In this document: in pieces, positions 1 to 5,574 of the stretch | Layout: every line of letters begins with the position of its first letter | Numbering within the stretch: the stretch's first letter is position 1 | NCBI GenBank assembly: GCA_035259385.1 | Contig: DATFWL010000317.1 | Location: 1 to 7,744, forward strand | Direction of reading: 5' to 3' | Source of the DNA: QHWK01 sp035259385 | Lineage (GTDB): Bacteria > Acidobacteriota > Vicinamibacteria > Vicinamibacterales > CAVVIG01 | Length of the DNA: 7,744 bases | Notes under the pieces: model-generated | Seen by the model: the letters and a program-made list of their open reading frames with translations, nothing else | Told to the model about the DNA's origin: nothing | Databases searched by the model: none | Program-made: the position numbers and the translations under genes

Positions 1-124
1 CGAGCAAACCGTCGGCCGACGGAACGGTCCTGGCGCTCTTTTCTCCGGTTTGATGCGAGAGGTGCAGGTAAGCGGAGAACGGTTTGCCTTTCCGGTACGT
101 GACCTGCAAAGACCGCTCAGTCAT
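1..124 (-). CDS. DUF2283-like small protein, N-terminal part (runs off the window)
   Basis: An ATG at 124-122 on the minus strand opens a frame of 41 codons that reaches the window edge without a stop, so only the N-terminus is visible. It begins MTERSLQVTYRKGKPFSAYL and continues with a GEKSAR segment and an SADGLL segment. The alternating beta-strand pattern and the turn before DGLL resemble small DUF2283-type proteins, which often sit beside DUF4258 or other toxin-like genes as putative antitoxins. The start overlaps the stop of the upstream frame as ATGA (124-121), typical of translationally coupled gene pairs, and this supports both the start and the pairing. The family assignment is from pattern memory and is tentative. 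That the stretch is coding is more certain, given the coupling and natural composition. Confidence 0.6.
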   Translation of the reverse strand, partial: MTERSLQVTYRKGKPFSAYLHLSHQTGEKSARTVPSADGLL

Positions 125-404
125 TCGGAGACCTCATAGACAGTGACGACGACCAGGAGTGAGGCGTCGACGTCGGGCTCCACGATTACAATCCACGGCC
201 GCTTGTTCCTGGCGACATGGATCATGAATCGGCCCTCGACGACGCTCGGGTCGAACGCGGTCGCTCCAGCATAGCGCGGACGTCGACCTCCGTCACGCCG
301 CGCTGGTCCATGCGCAGTCGGCGTGGGGCGTGAACGAAAGTTCCCAGCTCCACCACGACGGAAACTCGGGCTTGGAGGTAATCAACAATGTTGCATGATA
401 TCAA
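121..404 (-). pseudogene. DUF4258-like protein, frameshifted
   Basis: Two minus-strand frames together read as one DUF4258-like protein of about 94 residues. The first, from a TTG at 404, covers an HAPRRLRMDQRGVTEVDVRA stretch, matching the family's HA-RM-QRGVT-x-x-V-x-x-ML core, and then runs into a meaningless tail ending at 222. The second frame resumes at 264 with ATAFDPSVVEGRFMIHVARN, then RPWIVIVEPD and LLVVVTVYEVSE, and ends at a TGA (123-121). This is the expected C-terminal half, with the conserved WIVIVEPD strand and VVVT-Y end. The frames join near 264-267, where one base appears to be missing between the CTG at 269-267 and the GCG at 264-262. DUF4258 proteins are small and often toxin-like. 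The ATGA overlap with the next gene is intact. The lesion may be a true mutation, a sequencing error or, less likely, programmed frameshifting. The TTG start has only a weak GGAAG before it and is uncertain. Confidence 0.68.
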
Positions 405-439
405 CCCACTTCCAACCGGGTTTCGGTGCGCATTTCACG

Positions 440-769
440 TCACGACGCGTGATACCTAGGCGAATCAAACGCGCATGCTTGAGAGGAGATGGTCCCCCTG
501 GCGTCATCACCCTCCCTCCACCCCTCTGTCCACGCGTGCCGCTGAAATTCAGCCGAGTCCTTGCCGAATTCCTCCCGAATCGCGTCCCGAACGGCGTGCT
601 CTACGTTGTCCACGCGATCATCATCGTGACGGATGTTCTCAGTTCGAAGTCGTTCGATGTCGACGATACGCCGTTTCAGCTTCGTGATCGTTGTTTCGAT
701 CTCCGCGACGATTCTGAACTGCCTGACGTCTGGCGGTTGAGGCGGTCGTGGTAGGCGGCGTGGGGCCAT
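440..769 (-). CDS. Hypothetical coiled-coil protein, possibly C-terminally truncated
   Basis: This 109-residue frame starts at an ATG (769-767) with a GGAG seven bases upstream (780-777 on the plus strand). After a proline-rich leader (residues 1-14) comes a heptad-patterned helix: V21, I24, I28, L31, I35 and I38 fall on a 3-4 spacing. A charged segment follows (RHDDDRVDNVEHAVRDAIRE, 47-66), then an EFGKDSAEF turn (67-75). The coiled coil and acidic amphipathic helix look like a natural soluble protein, unlike the Pro/Arg-rich translation of the opposite strand. The motif of EHA, an isoleucine helix and FG-x-x-SAEF recalls N-terminal helical regions of longer bacterial proteins that I cannot name. 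The last 30 or so residues lose this character, which suggests truncation or a frameshift. It lies 35 bases upstream of the DUF4258-like gene in the same direction and could share its transcript. No function is assigned. Confidence 0.6.
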   Translation of the reverse strand: MAPRRLPRPPQPPDVRQFRIVAEIETTITKLKRRIVDIERLRTENIRHDDDRVDNVEHAVRDAIREEFGKDSAEFQRHAWTEGWREGDDARGTISSQACAFDSPRYHAS

Positions 770-840
770 TAGACTGCTCCAGTACGATCAGCTGTTCGAT
801 TCTTCCAGACTGCATCAGGCCCCTCGGTGTCTAAACTGAG
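770..840. promoter_or_regulatory. Divergent intergenic region
   Basis: These 71 bases separate the minus-strand start at 769 from the plus-strand start at 841, so promoters for both directions should lie here or overlap the gene starts. I see no convincing -35/-10 pair. AGACTGC occurs at 771-777 and 807-813, and again inside the plus-strand gene at 891-897. CATCAGG occurs at 813-819. Confidence 0.35.
777..780 (-). promoter_or_regulatory. Ribosome binding site supporting the start at 769
   Basis: On the minus strand GGAG lies seven bases before the ATG at 769-767. It favours this start for the coiled-coil gene and argues that the minus-strand frame is the real one here. Confidence 0.5.
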
Positions 841-2685
841 ATGAGACAGGCGGACCTACGTTTCGTCGTCGCCACGGTGGCGAGAGCATCAGACTGCGCC
901 GCTGCAGCGCCGCGCACACGACGTCGAGCTGGCGTATCGCGCCGTCGATCCGGCCTCGATTGGCACAGCTTCCCAGAGCCTCGTCTTGTTATCGTCTTCT
1001 CCGTCGTGCTGGCTTGCGCGTTCCACTCGACTGCGCTTGCGCAGTCCCAACCGCACGGCACCGGGGTCATCGTCGGTACAGTTGTCGATGAACACCACGT
1101 GCCGGTATCACGAGCACAGGTTCAGGCGTTTTCGGCCGAGGATGTGAAAAAGGCGTCCGAGGGCTCCCATCGTTTGGGTCGGAGCAGCGGTTCCTCGTCA
1201 ACCGATGCCGCAGGAATGTTCCGAATCTCAGGCCTTGCTGCGGGCGACTACGTAGTCGCCGCGGAAGCCATTCCGAAGTTCCCGAGCGGCGGACGGTTTC
1301 CAGGGCCTATGTACGGAGCGTCGTTCTATCCATCGACGCTCGATGTTTCGCACGCGGTGTTCGTTGACGCGCTCCAGCAACAACCGGCGACGGTCCAAAT
1401 AGAACTTGTGCCTGTCACACCGGTACGCGTGACCGGTACTGTGATGAGTGCGTCTGGCCGGTCGACGGAAGGTTTCGACGTCAAGCTGTTTCGAAGCTTC
1501 GGTGGGTTCGGGAGCGGGGGGCCGGTGGCGGTCGTAGGAGCAAAAGGCACCTTCGAAATACCGCGCGTGCCTCCCGGTGAGTACGGACTGACCGTTGAGC
1601 CTCACGCGTCGGAGCCTGGTCAGAAGGGACGCGAGTTTGTCGAAACGATGATCGCGGTGACAGACCACGACCTCGATCTGTCGCTCATCCTCGGACCGGG
1701 TGCGTCCATCGCCGGACACGTCGTGTTTGAGCCATCGGGATCCGTCACGACACCCATCGGGCTACGCGTAACGGCGAACCCGGGTCACGAACAATTCGGC
1801 GCCGGACTGTATGTCGCCGCTGCCGTGAAGAGCGACTGGACATTCACGATGACGGGCCTATCCGGTTCGTACGAGTTTTTGGTGTCATCGGATCGGCCGC
1901 CGCCGGTCGTCGTGGCAACGCGTGTGGTCGTCGATGGGACATCGTACCCCGCGACTGGAGGCATCGCGCTCGCAGAAGGCGATCACAATGTCGTCGTCTT
2001 TGCAGCACCGCGGGCGGGTCCAAAGCCGACAGTCGACAGTACGCAACCGTCGAGTGCGCTTGTTGAACAGTTCAAGAACGAGAAGCATTTTTGGAGCCAG
2101 ATGGAGATCGCGAAGGCGATCGCGGCGAAACGTGACGCAAGTGTGCTGCTGCCGCTCGGCGACTGGCTTGGTCACCAGGATCGGCACATCCGCGGCAACG
2201 TTGCGTTCATCTTCGCCGGCTTCGGCGATCCGCGCGGACTGCAGACGATCACCGAGATCCTCGCCGACCGGTCGGTGCGACCCGAGGGTCAAGGAATCCC
2301 GGGCGTTGCCGGCGACGGACGATATCACTTCGAACAGCAAGTTGCGTCAGACAGATATTACGCGGCGCACCTCCTGGGCGATTTGCGGGATTCGCGCGGC
2401 GTCGCGCTTCTCGTGCCGCTCCTGGACGATCCGGAGACGCAGTCGATCGTGCCGTGGTCGCTCGCACAAATCGGCGACACGAGCGCCATCCCGCCTCTCA
2501 TCGCAGCGCTCGACAACGACGATCCGTCGAGCCGCGTGCTGGTGATTTACGCGCTCGAGCAGCTGCACGCAAAGGAGGCGGTTCCGCGTCTCATGACGCT
2601 GGTGAACGACGATCGCAAGTCCCGTTTCGGCGCGCTCGTCACCGTATCAGAGGCGGCGAAGGCGGCCATCGCGAAGCTTCGGTGA
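841..2685 (+). CDS. Exported CarboxypepD_reg-like and HEAT-repeat protein
   Basis: The 614-residue product has a hydrophobic segment at 49-62 ending in ALA-Q (65-68), a good signal peptidase I site. Three beta-sandwich units follow. Residues 74-142 carry GTVVDEHHVPVSRAQV and the FRISGLAAGDYVVAAEA signature of carboxypeptidase regulatory-like domains. Residues 195-254 end in FEIPRVPPGEYGLTVEP. Residues 287-350 form a more diverged copy. A linker leads to a helical C-terminus (about 405-614) of PBS-lyase/HEAT-like repeats, with units near 431-466, 503-520, 521-549, 550-580 and 581-610. It contains DRHIRGNVAFIFAGFGDPRG and SIVPWSLAQIGD, which I recall from acidobacterial HEAT proteins. No catalytic motif is visible, so a periplasmic scaffold or binding role is inferred. 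ATG 841 lacks a clear Shine-Dalgarno sequence and gives an unusually long Arg-rich n-region of 48 residues. The only other in-frame start upstream of the hydrophobic core is GTG 877. Confidence 0.88.
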   Translation: MRQADLRFVVATVARASDCAAAAPRTRRRAGVSRRRSGLDWHSFPEPRLVIVFSVVLACAFHSTALAQSQPHGTGVIVGTVVDEHHVPVSRAQVQAFSAEDVKKASEGSHRLGRSSGSSSTDAAGMFRISGLAAGDYVVAAEAIPKFPSGGRFPGPMYGASFYPSTLDVSHAVFVDALQQQPATVQIELVPVTPVRVTGTVMSASGRSTEGFDVKLFRSFGGFGSGGPVAVVGAKGTFEIPRVPPGEYGLTVEPHASEPGQKGREFVETMIAVTDHDLDLSLILGPGASIAGHVVFEPSGSVTTPIGLRVTANPGHEQFGAGLYVAAAVKSDWTFTMTGLSGSYEFLVSSDRPPPVVVATRVVVDGTSYPATGGIALAEGDHNVVVFAAPRAGPKPTVDSTQPSSALVEQFKNEKHFWSQMEIAKAIAAKRDASVLLPLGDWLGHQDRHIRGNVAFIFAGFGDPRGLQTITEILADRSVRPEGQGIPGVAGDGRYHFEQQVASDRYYAAHLLGDLRDSRGVALLVPLLDDPETQSIVPWSLAQIGDTSAIPPLIAALDNDDPSSRVLVIYALEQLHAKEAVPRLMTLVNDDRKSRFGALVTVSEAAKAAIAKLR

Positions 2686-2771
2686 CATCAGCTGGCCACG
2701 CCGCGCAGGGCCGCCACCTGGGTGCAACCAGCTCGCCAACTGGTTCCAGCTGGCTCCCGTCTGGTCCACCA

Positions 2772-2799
2772 AACCTCCGCTCATGATGACGCGGAGGTT
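2772..2799. terminator. Candidate bidirectional terminator hairpin
   Basis: AACCTCCGC (2772-2780) and GCGGAGGTT (2791-2799) form a perfect nine-base-pair stem around a ten-base loop. It lies 87 bases after one gene and 95 before the end of the convergent one, where a shared terminator is expected. No long T tract follows on either strand, so it is not a canonical intrinsic terminator. Confidence 0.4.
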
Positions 2800-2836
2800 G
2801 CCCGCCGTGTAGAAGTCAGTCTTCTCCCGGCGCAAC
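2797..2836. repeat. Long imperfect hairpin overlapping the first
   Basis: GTTG (2797-2800) pairs with CAAC (2833-2836), CGCCG (2803-2807) with CGGCG (2828-2832), and AGAAG (2811-2815) with CTTCT (2821-2825). This gives 14 paired positions with a CC bulge, a small internal loop and a five-base apical loop. It shares GTT (2797-2799) with the preceding stem, so the two structures exclude each other. It may help terminate transcription or be part of a small palindromic element. Confidence 0.4.
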
Positions 2837-2893
2837 AACGTCCCGCTCGAATGACTCGGGGCGGCATCCACACACTCCCGTGGGACGCCTCGA

Positions 2894-3391
2894 TCAACGG
2901 TCCAGCGCCAGGCTTCCCGTGACGGTGGCGGTTGACGCCAAGCTCTGTAGATTGAGAACGCGCTCGACAGTGAGCATTCCCGAAGCATCCGCGAACCGAC
3001 CGGTACCTCCGGTGATCGTATGGGTCTCAGTAATGGTCGCTGTCGGGAAAGCGATGACAGCCGTCCCAACCGTGCTGGTGAACAACTGATCGCCGTTCGA
3101 TGCCGTCCATGTGGCCGTCCCGGTCGCGGTCACGGGCGGCGGCGTGACATTGAAACTGGCCGTGATTGTGAAGCGACCCAGATGGGTTGACTCTCCCTCA
3201 CCGGTCAGATTGTGGAGTGGCCCTGCGACAGTCTCCGTGGCATTGAATGCGCCTTTGAACGGCAGATCCGATCCCGCAACCGCACGGGCGCCTCCAGAAG
3301 CCAAGGGAAGATGTGGCAATGATGAGGGTGCGGATGGCACCTGACCGCAGGCCGAAGTGACGAGACAAATTCCAAGCAACAGATAACGCAT
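2894..3391 (-). CDS. Small secreted lipoprotein, beta-rich, unknown function
   Basis: The start at 3391 gives a 165-residue product opening MRYLLLGICLVTSACGQ: a short n-region, a hydrophobic core and a lipobox-like VTSAC with the acylated cysteine at position 15. A low-complexity Ser/Pro/Ala linker (16-40) leads to a compact beta-rich domain. Its recognisable stretches are LTGEGESTHLGRFTITASF (62-80), GTATWTASNGDQLFTSTVG (91-109) and ITGGTGRFADASG (126-138). The GEG-x-x-THLGRF and GGTGRFA-x-A-G pair recurs in small secreted proteins of Acidobacteriota and related bacteria, probably calycin-like barrels. That fold is inference. A farther start at 3415 is less likely because the strong Shine-Dalgarno sequence lies between the two starts. 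The gene is convergent with the HEAT-protein gene and divergent from the winged-helix regulator, which could control it. Confidence 0.82.
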   Translation of the reverse strand: MRYLLLGICLVTSACGQVPSAPSSLPHLPLASGGARAVAGSDLPFKGAFNATETVAGPLHNLTGEGESTHLGRFTITASFNVTPPPVTATGTATWTASNGDQLFTSTVGTAVIAFPTATITETHTITGGTGRFADASGMLTVERVLNLQSLASTATVTGSLALDR

Positions 3392-3600
3392 GTGACCTCC
3401 TGATGGACGAACCATCTCGAACTGGCGCCCATGCTGCGCGGCGGGCGAGGCCTAGTCCATGGAGGTGCCGTCAAGACCACCTGAAGTTTGTCTCTTCTCG
3501 CAAGCTACACAGCCGACAGGGGTTGTGGGGTGGAGAGCCATCAGGCCACAGTCGGTACCCCGCATCGGGCACCTGATGTGGCATCGTATTCGGCGTCCGC
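3392..3600. promoter_or_regulatory. Divergent promoter region of lipoprotein and regulator
   Basis: These 209 bases separate the lipoprotein start from the regulator start and hold no supported gene. CCATCAGG (3538-3545) and CCTGATG (3572-3578) form an inverted repeat with seven matching pairs around 26 bases that include the palindrome GGTACC. A further CCTGATGG lies at 3399-3406 but overlaps the lipoprotein Shine-Dalgarno sequence. Autoregulation from these sites is a guess. I see no clear -35/-10 elements. Confidence 0.4.
3395..3401 (-). promoter_or_regulatory. Ribosome binding site for the lipoprotein gene
   Basis: AGGAGGT on the minus strand lies three bases before the ATG at 3391-3389. 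The spacing is short but the match is perfect. It decides for this start over the in-frame one at 3415. Confidence 0.75.
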
Positions 3601-5553
3601 ATGCAATCCCCTCCGTCGATCTCGTCTGCGAATTGGCGGTTCGGTCCGTTCGAGCTCGACGTGCGCGCCTACCAGCTCCGTCGCCAAGGTCGCGCGATTC
3701 GGCTCGAGCGCCGGCCGATGGACCTCCTTATCCTGTTGGTGGAACGGCGCGGCGACTTGGTGACGCGCCACGAGATTATCGAGCGTCTCTGGGGGCGTGA
3801 CGTTTTCGTCGACGTGGACACCGGTATCAGTACGGTGGTCTGGAAGGTTCGCGCGGCCCTTCGAGACTCCGCCGACTCATCCCGCTACATCGAAACGGTG
3901 CCTGGAAGGGGGTATCGATTTGCAGCTTCCGTCGAAGCGGTGCACCCCAGGGGCGACGACGATCAGAGGCCGGCGGACAGCACACCTGAAAACCCTGAAG
4001 CTCCGGTGGCAGGCCCGGCGGCCGACGCTGACGCGTCAATACGCGCGATTCGGACCTGGCAGACGAAGACAGGATCTGCCGTTGCGGTCATGTTGCTCGT
4101 CGTTGTTTTCGTCGCGATGTTCTTGTATGGGTCGGCGTCGAGTCCGCCGTCGAGGGCGGTCAGCATCGCCGTCCTGCCGTTTTCATCTTCCGAGCGTAGC
4201 GGAAACGACCAGTACGTTGTCGACGGGATCAGTGACGACGCGATTGCATCGCTCAGCCAGATCGATCCCACACACGTGCGGGTGATTGCACGGAGTTCGG
4301 TGGAAGCCGCGCAGCGCGCGTCGCCGCGGGTGATGGATCTCGCGGATGCCCTCGGCGTGACCTACGTCGTCCAGGGCCGCGTCGCTGCCGAAGGTGATCG
4401 CGTGCGCATCACCGCGGCACTCGTTCGCGGGAAAGACGGCGCGCAGATCTGGTCGGAGACTTACGACCGGGCCCGGACCGAGCTCCGCGGGCTGCAGCGG
4501 GAGGTGAGCGTGGCAATCGCCGGGCGTGTGCGTCTGGAGGTTGCGCCGGAACGGCTGGCCAGGCTCGACCGCCGACAGACGGCGAACCCCGCCGCGTACG
4601 ACGCGTACCTGCACGCCCGTTATTTCGAGAACCAGCGCAACAGGGAATCCGTATCGCGCGCGATTCAGTTCTACCAGCAGGCCGTGGCACTGGACCCCGA
4701 CTATGCCCTGGCGTGGGCCGGATTGTCGTTCACCTACGCCGCCAGCGCGATCAACAGCGATGCCGATCCGCGCGAGGTTGCGCCGCGTGCACGCCAGGCG
4801 GCCACGAACGCCGTGCGTGCGGACAGCGAGCTGCCAGAGGCACAGTTCGCGGCCGGCTACGTTCAGTGGCTGCTCGACTGGGACTGGCAGGCTGCTGAAT
4901 CGGCGTTTCGGCGGGCGATCACACTCGACGCGAGCCATGTGGCCGCACATCGCACGCTTGGTCACGTTCTGTCGCAGATGGGCGCGCATTCTGCGGCGGA
5001 ATTGGCGATGGACCGCACGCGCACACTCGACCCGTTGTCACCGATGACCTATGCGCTGTCCGCTCAGGTCGCCTATCAGGCGCGCGACAACGCAGCCGCC
5101 GTGAAGTACGCCAAACGGGCGACCCTTGTGGACTCGAGGTTCTGGATCGGCCACATGCAGCTGGCACAGGCCTATGCCCAGATCGGCGAAACCGATGTCG
5201 CGCTGGAAACACTGACGGACGCCGCCAGGTTCTCGGGCGGCGAGAACAGCAGGACCATTTCCCTCCGCGGATACATCATGGCGCGCCTTGGTCGGACCGT
5301 CGAAGCGCGGGAAGCGTTGCGCGCGCTGTCCGCGTTGGCACGCGAACGTTACGTGCCGCCTTACACGTTCGCGCTGGTGCATGGGGGACTCGGCGACCGC
5401 GATGCCGCGTTTGACTGGCTGAACCGTGCGTTCGACGCGCGCGACGTCAACCTCATTTTTCTCACCGTCGATCCCAAGTGGGATCCGTTCAGAACTGACG
5501 AGCGTTTCCGAGCGCTGTTGGAGCAGTGCCACTTCGCCAAAGTGGGCACCTGA
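3601..5553 (+). CDS. CadC-like membrane regulator: winged helix, FlgO-like domain, TPRs
   Basis: This 650-residue protein is a one-component transcription regulator anchored in the inner membrane. Residues 12-108 form an OmpR/PhoB-type winged helix (FGPFELDVRAYQLRRQGR at the start, RRGDLVTRHEIIERLWG in the middle, TVPGRGYRFAASV closing the wing). After a Pro/Ala-rich linker comes one membrane segment (about 158-177). Residues 187-295 match the FlgO/TolB-N-like domain common in such proteins (SIAVLPFSS, VDGISDDAI, LGVTYVVQGRV, VRITAALV, QIWSETYDR). From about 331 to 612 tetratricopeptide-type helix pairs follow, for instance AIQFYQQAVALDPDYALAWA. The C-terminus ends DPKWDPFRTDERFRALLE, a usual closing motif of these TPR arrays. 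By analogy with CadC the N-terminus faces the cytoplasm and the FlgO/TPR part the periplasm. ATG 3601 has no clear Shine-Dalgarno sequence, but the DNA-binding domain needs nearly the whole N-terminus. The target genes are unknown. Confidence 0.93.
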   Translation: MQSPPSISSANWRFGPFELDVRAYQLRRQGRAIRLERRPMDLLILLVERRGDLVTRHEIIERLWGRDVFVDVDTGISTVVWKVRAALRDSADSSRYIETVPGRGYRFAASVEAVHPRGDDDQRPADSTPENPEAPVAGPAADADASIRAIRTWQTKTGSAVAVMLLVVVFVAMFLYGSASSPPSRAVSIAVLPFSSSERSGNDQYVVDGISDDAIASLSQIDPTHVRVIARSSVEAAQRASPRVMDLADALGVTYVVQGRVAAEGDRVRITAALVRGKDGAQIWSETYDRARTELRGLQREVSVAIAGRVRLEVAPERLARLDRRQTANPAAYDAYLHARYFENQRNRESVSRAIQFYQQAVALDPDYALAWAGLSFTYAASAINSDADPREVAPRARQAATNAVRADSELPEAQFAAGYVQWLLDWDWQAAESAFRRAITLDASHVAAHRTLGHVLSQMGAHSAAELAMDRTRTLDPLSPMTYALSAQVAYQARDNAAAVKYAKRATLVDSRFWIGHMQLAQAYAQIGETDVALETLTDAARFSGGENSRTISLRGYIMARLGRTVEAREALRALSALARERYVPPYTFALVHGGLGDRDAAFDWLNRAFDARDVNLIFLTVDPKWDPFRTDERFRALLEQCHFAKVGT

Positions 5554-5562
5554 TGATTGAGC

Positions 5563-5568
5563 GGAGGT
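5563..5568 (+). promoter_or_regulatory. Ribosome binding site deciding the GTG start of the kinase
   Basis: GGAGGT lies six bases before GTG 5575. It fixes the kinase start at a non-ATG codon and sits wholly within the 21-base gap after the regulator stop. Confidence 0.8.
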
Positions 5569-5574
5569 ACCCCC

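Larger units (their letters stand above)
2686..2893. other. Convergent intergenic region rich in inverted repeats
   Basis: This lies between the stop of the HEAT protein and the stop of the convergent lipoprotein gene. It holds three imperfect copies of CAGCTSGCY (2689-2697, 2729-2737, 2747-2755). AACCAG/CTGGTT (2726-2731 and 2740-2745) can form a small hairpin, and two larger hairpins are listed separately. The minus-strand translation across 2711-2840 is open and reads fairly naturally (for example TDFYTAGNLRVIMSGGL), but it has no start of its own and continues into both flanking genes. I therefore do not call a gene. Confidence 0.5.

Noticed and set aside
323..754. Plus-strand frame of 143 codons opposite the coiled-coil gene
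   Set aside because: Its composition is Pro/Arg-rich without domain character. The minus strand over the same bases has a Shine-Dalgarno sequence, a heptad helix and natural residues.
2726..2836. Integron attC site
   Set aside because: The hairpins lack paired RYYYAAC and GTTRRRY boxes, and no integrase or cassette series is present.
2647..3069. Minus-strand frame of 140 codons spanning the convergent intergenic region
   Set aside because: It overlaps the lipoprotein gene in another frame and the end of the HEAT gene. The part over 2711-2840 reads fairly naturally but has no independent start, so no gene is called.
4183..4989. Long minus-strand frame inside the regulator gene
   Set aside because: It lies wholly opposite a strongly supported TPR coding region and shows the His/Arg/Pro-rich composition of an antisense shadow in GC-rich DNA.
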